DNA from: Cladorhizidae sp. MBARI D1340-BT2
Lineage: Eukaryota > Porifera > Demospongiae > Poecilosclerida > Cladorhizidae
Direction of reading: 5' to 3'
Assembly: GCA_028752905.1 (NCBI GenBank)
Contig: JAQNBH010000079.1
Location: forward strand, 32,027-96,026
DNA: 64,000 bases
A program made the translations under genes and the position numbers. The notes beneath the pieces were generated by a model. That model was not told where the DNA came from. It saw only the letters and a program-made list of their open reading frames with translations, and made no database searches. Numbering within the stretch: the first letter of the stretch is position 1; every line of letters begins with the position of its first letter. This document shows positions 54,526 through 64,000 of the stretch, piece after piece.

Positions 54526-57500
54526 TCAAGTGCCAGTCCTGATAACCTTTATAGTAGTACGCAAGTAGGTTTTGAGTCTTCTAAGTACACTGACACTACG
54601 TTCACATTCACAGCTGGTTACGGGTAGAGTACAAACAATACAGAGTAAGCAATAAATATTCGGAAACATGCTCTCATTTGCACAGTTCAAGGCCTGGGAT
54701 TGCAATTCTGATGAGAAACTCCTCCATTTAGATCTCCACAAATGGAGTTCCTGTTCAAAAGATGAAGGACTTGGCATATCACCTTCATAGAAATCCAAAA
54801 GTTCCTTTATCAAATTAGACTCACACTGAGTGACTGCATTGGCCATGAATACAGATGGAACTATGCTCAAAGCTCGTACTGCTTTCATTTGTTCAGAAAA
54901 ACGAGTGTGAATATGTGATATTATCTCATCCAGAAATGAAACAGAAATAGATCTTCTGTAATAATCTTCAGCAGAGTCGGCAGGTACATTGCTTCTACTT
55001 GTTTGCCTTGCACATCGACATGGAAGAGATGTCTGTGATGCATTGATTTTTTGTGACTGCAGAATCAAACCTTTCTTGTGATGAGAATCAATACTGTCAC
55101 GAACTTCATATAAAGTAGTCTCGACTAAATTTACCTCAGTATAAGCATTGCAAATATCTTGCAAACGGCTCTGTAGAGACACTGTTAAGCCTTTTATGTA
55201 GCCTAGGCCACACCACCTCAAATGCCATAAGAAACTCAAACTGAGTTGTAGCTATTAAAAGTGATGCAGCTTTCTGAGCAGACTCTCTGTTCCACCTATC
55301 TTCAGTACCGATTGTCTCCAAGGTACTAATAACAGCTGGTACCATCTTCGAAAATACTTCATAGGCCTTTATTCTAGCTACCCAACGGGTCTTGCAAAGG
55401 CTAACCAGTTTCTGTCTGTTAGTTGTTCCCAGTGGAAGTTCACTGATCCGTTTTTCTAGTTCTGCTTTCCTATTGGGAGAAAACCTAAAGAAAAGTCATA
55501 GATCCACAAGAATTCCTTGCATATTTCGAATAGCTTGGATGTTACATGCTACAACACAAAGATTCGTGTATGAGCCACACAGTGATGAACATAGACTGCT
55601 TTTGGATATTGTTTCTCGATTAGAGCAGCAACCCCATAATACTTGCCAGCCATGTTGCTGGCATCATAGCCCTGCGCACGTAAATTATTTGGGTCAAAGG
55701 CATAATTTTGTATTGCATTTAGGATGGTTTTAGAACAGCTACTCCAGTGGTGTCATCTTTACAAAGATTGAATTCAACAAACTCTTCTCTCGCCACATTT
55801 TCCGAGTCAACATATCGCAGGACTAGAGAAAGCTGCTTTTTATTAGATGCATCAGCAGCCTCGTCAGCACACACAGAAAAGTACTTTGCTAGCCTAACCT
55901 CCTGTAGAATTTTCTCTCTTATCCATTCACCAATGGCTGCAATCAGTCCATTTTGAATGATTGGGGCATGATATTGGGCATTTCTGGCTGCAGAAGCAAA
56001 GTGGTCTGTCAGAACCTCATCACCTGCTTCAACACGAAATTGAAACAAGGCTAAAAAAATTCCAGGATTTGCATCACTCCAAAGAGCCTCTCGGTGGCCA
56101 TGAAAAGCTATGTTTTGTTTACCACAAAAAAAAATCATCTTGAGAATAGCCTTAAAAGGGGGGGGGGGGGGGGGGGGGGGGGTGTTTACCACGATTCTAT
56201 ATTTTCACTTAATTTGTCATAACTTCATTATATTTCATTTTTTGTAAGTCATTTTTATGTCAAATGTAGTCCATTTGATGCTCTTTCCAATGATATGTTT
56301 AGTTTGTGCATAGCTACTTCCTACGTCAAGATATGGTAAACTGAATACTTCCCTTCTCAGTGCAATAAATGAATAGAACTCCAGCTAACCTCATACTCTG
56401 ACTTTCACAATTAGGCTGTGCTAATCACACCACAGATGTGTAAAATGCATTGACAGAATTTACACATCATGTAGTGTTGCGGAATCAACAAAGAAATCTG
56501 TTTTTCCTCCACAAAACCAACCATACCTTGACCTAGCTTACCCCTATCAAAATATTCTCAGTGGAAATGATAGAGCAAGAAAAGAGCTTCAAGATGTTAT
56601 ATTGAAAGTTGCCCTATCTATTAGAAAAAATGAGTTATATACTTTTTTGTGAATACGGTTCCACCACTTTGTTAAGTTGAGAAAACGAGCCACAAGGTTA
56701 CAGTAAGTTGATTGTCATATTGCACATATACATCTTTCTTTATAGTGACTCTATACTGCATGTGTACATAAAACAATGGGTATTGGCCTTTCAGCTGGTT
56801 CAGCTAAAGGGGAAGGTGGCCTTTCTTCTGCCACAGGCATTTGCTGACGCTGAACTCCCATGAAACCGCTTAGAGGCATCTTGCTCGAGCAACCAAAAAA
56901 AATTCACGTTCTTTCTTGAAATAGCAAGCAATAAAACAGCTATAACTTTAGAATGGAGCTTTCAAAAGCTCTGGAATTTGAAATGCCCATGGCTTATAAA
57001 CCAGAGTATAGAATGATACAATATTTTTATTTATTTTTATCTGAAGAAAATTCATGGTAAACACCCCCCTTAAGAACTTCCCGATTCTTCTGAACTTGAG
57101 CAGATGCTTGACTATGTAACTGTTGTTGTATGGAAAGCTGGACTCCTTCCATTTTCCCAGTAAATGTAACAGTATCATCCATAGCTGCTCTGTGTGATTT
57201 CTGCAAGTTGAGTGTTTGCTTTGCTCGAGTCAAATTAGTCATTGTAACGGTGACAAGCTGTCCAAGAATAGATCGATTCTTAGTGAAGAGTGAACAGCTC
57301 ACACAGAAGCCACCATTGCATGAAACAGAGTAGCTCAACCAAGAGTACTCTTTCAACCAGGAACCAGGAGTTCTGGAAGGATCTAGACTTTGAGTACTCA
57401 ATTTTAGTAGGGAACTTGAAGTCACACCTGGTTCAAAGCCAAAGCTTCTGGTCAATGCTAAGAATTCTGATGTCCTCAAGTTTATAGTTTCCTAAGTCAG

Positions 57501-57720
57501 CCCCAGGAGGACATGCATGCACCCTAGCAGCTGATACATACCCTTGACCTGACACATTTCCCAGATCATCAGGAGAGAGAGACTGAGTAGTACTTGGCTG
57601 ACTTACTTCCCTTTGATCTTGAACTCTGATTTTCTTAGGATCAGTTGCAGTGCTACTGTCAAACTCACTGCTTGACACTGACACCCCAAATGACAGAATG
57701 GATATTTGCCTCTTGGCCAT
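54526..57720 (-). pseudogene. ZMYM1-like hAT transposase, broken
   Basis: From 57720 down: a Ser-rich N-terminus (MAKRQISILSFGVSV); frameshift near 57430; TTF-type zinc finger (LKEYSWLSYSVSCNGGFCVS then CSLF); helix ending VQKNREVLK; TTAA element 56156-57068; then FFCGKQNIAFHGHREALWSD and YFSVCADEAADASNKKQLSL (DUF4371-type, first catalytic Asp region). Several frameshifts and stops follow in 55240-55720, where a GYDASNMAGKYYGVAALI-like motif is still readable. The dimerisation region is intact: MFPNIYCLLCIVCTLPVTSC, ECERSVSVLRRLKTYLRTT. It cuts and joins transposon ends in intact relatives. Not functional here. Confidence 0.82.
56156..57068. mobile_element. 0.9-kb TTAA-flanked element inside hAT-1 gene
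   Basis: TTAA occurs at both borders (56152-56155 and 57069-57072). Ends are inverted: (A)AGGGGGG...TGTTTACCA on the left, TGGTAAACACCCCCC on the right, with a 25-nt G run (56158-56182). Removing it with one TTAA rejoins the hAT reading frame in phase at the Lys codon after REVL. No transposase is encoded. Confidence 0.85.
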
Positions 57721-58083
57721 GTCACAGCTTTACTACGATCTCAAATACAGTGCACCCTCCTGGAATAGGGGCTGGGATAAGGTAATCCTATAAGAGATTA
57801 GCAAAACTCACTAATAATCATAGGCTTGCCAGTTCCAAGCAAATAGTTTTCTACAAGAAAACAGCTGCTTGAGAACTGTACTAAAAGTTTTTTTGGTTTG
57901 TAGAAGTAAATTTATGAGCCTCTAAGGGCTTAAATTTGCAATACAAGAGTACACTACAGTACAAATTTATATGTAGGATTAGCAAGGATTGATGCTAGCT
58001 GCAGCTGTCAAATGGCTTATGGGTGTGGCTTGTACTCAGGGGGTGTTTCTGGGCAACAGGAACCCCCCCTAAATACGCCCCTG

Positions 58084-58292
58084 GGTAGGCACACTGGACC
58101 AACATCACACTGGTCTGAGGTAGGTACACTGGACCAACATCACACTGGTCTGAGGTAGGCACACTGGACCAACATCACACTGGTCTGAGGTAGGCACACT
58201 GGACCAACATCACACTGGCTTGTGGTAGGCACACTGGACCAACATCACACTGGTCTGAGGTAGGCACACTGGAGCAACCTCACGCTGGCTTG
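58084..58292. repeat. minisatellite, 35-bp unit, right part
   Basis: About 6 copies of the unit at 53153-54264, starting with the duplicated GGTAG. Confidence 0.95.
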
Positions 58293-58809
58293 GACCAACA
58301 ATAATCACCACATAACTATAACAAGTATCTACAAACAGAAAGTGAGTGCATCTGTCACCAACTACAAGCCCATCCCATCAACAAGTCAAGTACTGAGAGT
58401 GAGAAGTAAACAACTCCCCCCTCCTCTTAAAAGCTTAAGTGGATTCAACCAGACAGGCTTTGGTGGGGCCTGGCCTGCTGGAGTTCTCAAGCAGAGACCA
58501 GGAGAGACTACCTCCTCAAGATAAGATTGTGTTGCAGCATCTGGTTGCAGCTGTTGCTAGTGGGTGTGTCTCCAGCTCAAAGTGGGGATGGAATTTGGCT
58601 AGTGATGTCATCACAGAGTAAGGCTGAGAGGGGGTGGGCTCACTGCCGAGTCATTGAAGAGATGAATCATTTATAAGCGTGCAAGACCTGCCCCAGCGTG
58701 TGGCATCTGCCCCAGCGTGTGGCATCTGGAATTAAAGCTAGCCTCTCTCTATAATAAACTTGAAATTGCCACTCTCTCAGAGAAGACAATTTCATACAGT
58801 TTCAAGTTG
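58293..58809. other. non-coding spacer
   Basis: A 20-bp direct repeat, TGCCCCAGCGTGTGGCATCT, lies at 58689 and 58709. The hairpin-repeat phrase CAAGTTGATTATTGAAG is at 58804. No gene. Confidence 0.5.
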
Positions 58810-59080
58810 ATTATTGAAGCAAGCCTCTCTATATATATTTATTGAAGAATGCTGCTCATATATATTTATTGAAGCATGCCTCTCTATATATATTTTTATA
58901 GAAGCATGCCGCTCTCTCTATATATTTATTGAAGCATGCCACTCTCTATATATATTTATTGAAGCATGCCACTCTCTATATATATATTTATTGAAGCATG
59001 CCCCTCTGTATATATATTTATTGGAGCTTGTCGTTCTCTCTATATATTTATTGAAGCATGCTGCTCTCTCTATAATTATT
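58810..59080. repeat. minisatellite, ~36-bp unit (ATATATTTATTGAAGCATGC)
   Basis: About 7 imperfect copies of ATATATTTATTGAAGCATGC plus (C/T)CTCTCTAT. Open frames follow the repeat period. Confidence 0.88.
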
Positions 59081-59330
59081 ATATTAAAACATAAAGCACT
59101 CAATACACTTTAGTACATTCTTAAAGAAGCTCGCTACCCAACCAGCTGACCCACGCTCTAGTGGGTACAAGTGCTAGAGACATGATGTGCCGGGCAGCGA
59201 GTGTCCCGTACAAAACAGGTCCATAGGCACAGCAAGTCTCCTCCACCAACACTCACTCCTGCAACCAGAAGTGGGTGTGGCTATCAGCTAAGCATTGCTG
59301 TATTCATCAGCTACGAAAAGAATGACTGTC
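59081..59330. other. non-coding spacer
   Basis: No gene or element recognised. Confidence 0.45.
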
Positions 59331-60137
59331 TCTCTCTCATGGAGGCTCAGTGTGGAGCTAGGCTCCTCTGTCTAGCCCTAGTCCTCATGGAGGCTCAGTG
59401 TGTGGAGCTAGGCTCCTCTGTCTAGCCCTAGTCCTGATGGAGGCTCAGTGTGGGGCTAGGCTCCTCTGTCTAGCCTAGCCCTGATGGAGGCTCAGTGTGG
59501 AGCTAGGCTCCTCTGTCTAGCCTAGCCCTGATGGAGGCTCAGTGTGGGCTAGGCTCCTCTGTCTAGCCTAGCCCTGATGGAGGCTCAGTGTGGGCTAGGC
59601 TCCTCTGCCTAGCCCTAGTCCTGATGGAGGCTCAGTGTGGGCTAGGCTCCTCTGCCTAGCCTAGCCCTGATGGAGGCTCAGTGTGGAGCTAGGCTCCTCT
59701 GCCTAGCCCTAGTCCTGATGGAGGCTCAGTGTGGGGCTAGGCTCCTCTGTCTAGCCTAGCCCTGATGGAGGCTCAGTGTGGAGCTAGGCTCCTCTGTCTA
59801 GCCTAGCCCTGATGGAGGCTCAGTGTGGGCTAGGATCCTCTGTCTAGCCTAGCCCTGATGGAGGCTCAGTGTGGGCTAGGCTCCTCTGCCTAGCCCTAGT
59901 CCTGATGGAGGCTCAGTGTGGGCTAGGCTCCTCTGCCTAGCAGAGCCCTGATGGAGGCTCAGTGTGGAGCTAGGCTCCTCTGCCTAGCCCTAGTCCTGAT
60001 GGAGGCTCAGTGTGGGCTAGGCTCCTCTGCCTAGCAGAGCCCTGATGGAGGCTCAGTGTGGAGCTAGGCTCCTCTGCCTAGCCCTAGTCCTGATGGAGGC
60101 TCAGTGTGGGCTAGGCTCCTCTGCCTAGCCCTAGTCC
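59331..60137. repeat. minisatellite, ~46-bp unit
   Basis: About 18 copies of GATGGAGGCTCAGTGTGGAG plus CTAGGCTCCTCTGTCTAGCC(TAGCCCT), with length variants. Confidence 0.95.
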
Positions 60138-60792
60138 TAGCCTGTAATGAGTGGCTTAAAAATATTTAGAGGGGGGGGGGGGGCTACAGTCAAGGTTGTG
60201 TTCCCCCCTGAAATAAGCTGTCTGGCGGCACTGACCAAGTCCAACCAAATCCCATGCAGGCCACCATCCCTTCCCAGCTTGTCTATCGACCTCCTAGAGC
60301 ATTTCCTGTTAAGTGGACATAAACCTGTTAATCAAGTTATAGCTCATCATTGCTATGAGGGAAGGCAGTCAAACCTTCTCCATCATCTCCCTGGTGGGTG
60401 GGTGTGGCTTTCCTCGCCCATGTGCTCCTTATTTGTTGCTGGAAAAAGATGAACACACACACACATGTTGTGCACATTCTGTGTGGGGGTGGAGGGTGCA
60501 TGTGCTCATTAACACCAATTAATACTGTCTCACCCTCTCTCTCTCTACGTGCATGGCATTCACCAGCTAGACGTGGGAACACTTTGATGAGCACTTGTGT
60601 TGCTTCCTTCAGTCCCTCTGGTGGTCTCCCGGGGGACAGCAGTCACTGGTGTGTGTGTGTGTGTGTGTTTGTGATGTGCACGCATGCATACCTATTAAGC
60701 GAGCACCAAGCCCGGCTAGGCCCAGCCTCCGACACACTCACACACACGCATGCACGCACAGTCAAGGGTAATAGTGAACGTGCATTGGTTGT
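60138..60792. other. non-coding; G run and (GT)n
   Basis: G12 run at 60171-60182 and (GT)n at 60652-60667. The open stretch 60147-60452 has no recognised motif. Confidence 0.5.
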
Positions 60793-61203
60793 GTGCAGGA
60801 GTAAGGGTGTGGGTCATGTTGTGGCCCACACACGTGCAGGAGTAAGGGTGTGGGTCATGTTGTGGCCCACACACGTGCAGGAGTAAGGGTGTGGGTCATG
60901 TTGTGGCCCACACACGTGCAGGAGTAAGGGTGTGGGTCATGTTGTGGCCCACACACGTGCAGGAGTAAGGGTGAGGGTCATGTTGTGGCCAACACACGTG
61001 CAGGAGTAAGGGTGTGGGTCATGTTGTGGCCCACACACGTGCAGGAGTAAGGGTGTGGGTCATGTTGTGCCCCACACACGTGCAGGAGTAAGGGTGTGGG
61101 TCATGTTGTGGCCCAGACACGTGCAGGAGTAAGGGTGTGGGTCATGTTGTGCCCCACACACGTGCAGGAGTAAGGGTGTGGGTCATGTTGTGGCCCACAC
61201 AAG
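60793..61203. repeat. minisatellite, 41-bp unit
   Basis: Ten copies of GTGCAGGAGTAAGGGTGTGG plus GTCATGTTGTGGCCCACACAC with few substitutions. Confidence 0.96.
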
Positions 61204-61261
61204 GACAGATTAATAACAAACAAACTGAAACAAAATTACACTTGCAGAGCAAAGCCTGTTT

Positions 61262-61313
61262 ATGATCCTTTACCTTTAAAATTATCTACACAATATAAAT
61301 GGTAAAGGATCAT
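61262..61313. repeat. MITE-like hairpin, GATCCTTTACC family
   Basis: ATGATCCTTTACC at the left faces GGTAAAGGATCAT at the right across ~25 nt; same family as 23854-23930. Confidence 0.72.
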
Positions 61314-61408
61314 CTAGTCTATATGCGTATAGTTTCTTTAACCCCGCCCCCTACTCCCCGTCCTCCTACTTGTTGTTTTGTCATTTCTGGTCAAATGATG
61401 AAGAAACA

Positions 61409-62657
61409 AGTGTGAGCTTCATGTTCTCCATGACTGCACAAGTGTGAGCTTCATGGTCTGCACCAGTGTGAGCTTCATGGTCTCCATGACTGCAGCAGTG
61501 TGAGCTCCATGACTGCACAAGTGTGAGCTTCATGGTCTCCATGACTGTACAAGTGTGAGCTTCATGGTCTCCATGACTGCACAAGTGTGAGCTTAATGGT
61601 CTCCATGACTGCACAAGTGTGAGCTTCATAGTCTCCATGACTGCACAAGTGTGAGCTTCATGGTCTCCATGACTGCACAAGTGTGAGCTTCATGTTCTCC
61701 ATGACTGCATAAGTGTGAGCTTCATGGTCTCCATGACTGCACAAGTGTGAGCTTCATGGTCTCCATGACTGCACAAGTGTGAGCTTCATGGTCTCCATGA
61801 CTGCACAAGTGTGAGCTTCATGGTCTCCATGACTGCACCAGTGTGAGCTTCATGGTCTCCATGACTGCACAAGTGTGAGCTTCATGGTCTCCATGACTGT
61901 ACAAGTGTGAGCTTCATGTTGTCCATGACTGCACAAGTGTGAGCTTCATGGTCTCCATGACTGCATAAGTGTGAGCTTCATGGTCTCCATGACTGCACAA
62001 ATGTGAGCTTCATGGTCTCCATGACTGCACAAGTGTGAGCTTCATGGTCTCCATGACTGCACAAGTGTGCTCTCCATGACTGCACAAGTGTGAGCTTCAT
62101 GGTCTCCATGACTGCACAAGTGTGAGCTTCATGGTCTCCATGACTGCACAAGTGTGAGCTTCATGGTCTCCATGACTGCACAAGTGTGAGCTTCATGGTC
62201 TCCATGACTGCACAAGTGTGAGCTTCATGGTCTCCATGACTGCACAAGTGTGAGCTTCATGGTCTCCATGACTGCACAAGTGTGAGCTTCATGGTCTCCA
62301 TGACTGCACAAGTGTGAGCTTCAAGGTCTCCATGACTGCACAAGTGTGAGCTTCATGGTCTCCTTGACTGCACAAGTGTGAGCTTCATGGTCTCCATGAC
62401 TGCACAAGTGTGCTCTCCATGACTGCACAAGTGTGAGCTTCATGGTCTCCATGACTGCACAAGTGTGAGCTTCATGGTCTCCATGACTGCACAAGTGTGA
62501 GCTTCATGGTCTCCATGACTGCACAAGTGTGAGCTTCATGGTCTCCATGACTGCACAAGTGTGAGCTTCATGGTCTCCATGACTGCACAAGTGTGAGCTT
62601 CATGGTCTCCATGACTGCACAAGTGTGAGGACTGCACAAGTGTGAGCTTCATGGTCT
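61409..62657. repeat. minisatellite, 32-bp unit
   Basis: About 38 copies of TGCACAAGTGTGAGCTTCAT plus GGTCTCCATGAC; some units are shortened (GTGTGCTCTCCATGAC at ~62065 and ~62408). Confidence 0.96.
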
Positions 62658-63130
62658 CTAGAGACTCTCTCTAACTTGTTATACGTGTCCTACTGCCATG
62701 CCACAGGAGAAGTCCACACACCAGACAGCAGAACTTTGCTTGACTCATTTGGTTCTGCTTGAACACAACTCATGCAGTCTTCACCGAACTCTTATTAAGG
62801 CACGTCAGCTAGTACCTGATGCACGGCCTTACCACACATCTGCTGTGCTACTGGAAGTATTGTGAGGGATCAATGCACACAAGTCAGGCAGTGGAAGGAA
62901 AGTTGAGATGATCTTGGAGATGAACTCCTGAGGTTTACACTGGGAATGGTTTCTAGGGCAGCAGTTGATTACTTTAGCAAAGGATTAAGGAACCCTTGGA
63001 ATCTCTCTGGAGGTAATGTCTATCATTCATGCAGCTAGCAGCCTATTCTAGTGAAATTACGGGCTTGGGATGGGTTAATCTGCTATTTTAATATGGAGAG
63101 GAGTCAAGTATACTAGATTACTCCATAAAA
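62658..63130. other. unique-looking non-coding sequence
   Basis: About 470 bp without repeats or convincing coding potential; this is one of the few stretches that could be host sequence. I see nothing assignable. Confidence 0.4.
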
Positions 63131-63215
63131 CACACACACACACACACATATGCACACCCGCACACACACACACATATGCACACAGACACACATGCACACA
63201 CACATATGCACACAG
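63131..63215. repeat. (CA)n microsatellite
   Basis: Imperfect CA repeats with TATGCACA interruptions. Confidence 0.9.
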
Positions 63216-63660
63216 CTATACAGGTAATGAACAGGGGTAGTATACATCCTCATTAAGGTCATGCATTGACAGTGTGTCCACACTGGCCTCACCACAGAGT
63301 AGGAGACACTTGCCTGTGCAGTCATGCACTAGTCACATGCACACCTGTCTCTTTGACACCACACTAGCTAGTCTCTTCTCCTCAAGCCCCGCCTCCTCCT
63401 CTTCTCCTCCAGCCCCGCCTCCAACATCATCCTCTTTCATTCATTGTCCTGCATCAAACTTATTGCTCCTTCACAATGATGATGTCATATGGTGGCCATG
63501 CTGTGGCATGATTAGAACATGGTTAGTTAGAACCAGCCACTGCAGCACTTAATGCAATGGCTGGTAATTAGAACCAGTCATTGTAGGCTTCTCCCTCAGC
63601 TTAGGCACAGATGGCTTCGAGGAGAAGAAAGAAAAGTTTGTGAAGATTTCTGGGGAATCG
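63216..63660. other. non-coding spacer
   Basis: A short duplicated phrase, CTCCTCAAGCCCCGCCTCC-like, at 63380-63422. No gene recognised. Confidence 0.45.
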
Positions 63661-64000
63661 GAGGTTAGTGGAGTGGACTCAGGGGAAGGAGAGGTTAGTG
63701 GAGTGGACTCAGGGGAAGGGGAGGTTAGTGGAGTGGAGTGGACTCAGGGGAAGTGGAGGTTAGTGGAGTGGAGTGGACTCAGGGGAAGGAGAGGTTAGTG
63801 GAGTGGAGTGGACTCAGGGGAAGGGGATGTTAGTGGAGTGGAGTGGACTCAGGGGAAGGAGAGGTTAGTGTAGTGGACTCAGGGGAAGGAGAGGTTAGTG
63901 GAGTGGAGTTGACTCAGGGGAAGGGGAGGTTAGTGGAGTGGAGTGGACTCAGGGGAAGGAGAGGTTAGTGGAGTGTAGTGGACTCAGGGGAAGGGGAGGT
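63661..64000. repeat. minisatellite, ~30-36-bp unit, runs off window
   Basis: About 10 copies of GAGGTTAGTGGAGTGGA with optional GTGGA, then CTCAGGGGAAGG. It is purine-rich on this strand and continues past the right edge. Confidence 0.94.

Larger units (their letters stand above)
54270..58083 (-). mobile_element. hAT transposon with 5-bp duplication (hAT-1)
   Basis: Ends are CAGTGGCGTATCTAGG (54270) and, inward from the right, CAGGGGCGTATTTAGG (58083). GGTAG is duplicated on both sides (54265-54269 and 58084-58088). The intact minisatellite unit TCTGAGGTAGGCACACTGG shows the empty site, so 5 bp and not 8 bp is well supported. The interior encodes a nearly full-length but broken transposase on the minus strand and has a nested TTAA element. 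Confidence 0.87.

Noticed and set aside
62658..63130. Possible host exon
   Set aside because: No consistent frame, splice sites or recognisable motif.

Overview
The window is eukaryotic, almost certainly from a metazoan genome. I find no convincing host gene. The DNA is built from LTR retrotransposons (Ty3/Gypsy and BEL/Pao), decayed non-LTR (LINE) fragments, hAT transposons, other TIR transposons, MITE-like hairpins, AT-rich microsatellites and at least eleven different minisatellite arrays. The element families, the short GT-AG introns and the density of trinucleotide repeats would suit an early-branching animal such as a sponge, but that placement is inference.

Layout. 1.0-7.2 kb: a TIR transposon (31-bp TIRs) that has received an intact CsRn1-like Gypsy element (tRNA-Trp-type primer site, identical 168-bp LTRs, AAGT duplication). 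7.4-13.3 kb: a hAT fragment, microsatellites and four minus-strand pieces of one LINE family. 14.1-20.5 kb: a ~71-bp minisatellite split by a 1.63-kb TTAA-flanked element and followed by a decayed Gypsy element whose integrase directly follows protease. 20.5-25.4 kb: non-coding repeats and small hairpin elements. 25.4-31.5 kb: a hAT element (8-bp duplication) carrying a nested 4-kb TIR transposon with a broken, intron-containing gene and a 1.5-kb internal minisatellite.

31.9-45.9 kb is a nested cluster. A BEL/Pao element (754-bp LTRs, GTAGC duplication, tRNA-Tyr primer site, minus strand) sits in a 75-bp minisatellite. Its 3' LTR is split by a young plus-strand Gypsy element (155-bp LTRs, GTAGA duplication) that has no tRNA primer site; its leader is instead complementary to its own LTR. 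Its body is interrupted by a fragment of an integrase-before-RT Gypsy element that ends in a perfect 135-bp-arm palindrome. 47.1-49.4 and 54.3-58.1 kb: two hAT elements with 5-bp duplications, the second broken by a TTAA element. 49.7-64 kb: a succession of unrelated minisatellites.

No genes here work together in a host pathway. The history is one of successive insertions, and it can be ordered because target duplications, empty-site copies and reading frames show which element entered which. The most unusual points are the apparently self-primed Gypsy element, the Gypsy family with Ty1/copia-like domain order seen in two complementary partial copies, the perfect palindrome, and a TIR transposon family whose gene I cannot place in a named superfamily.
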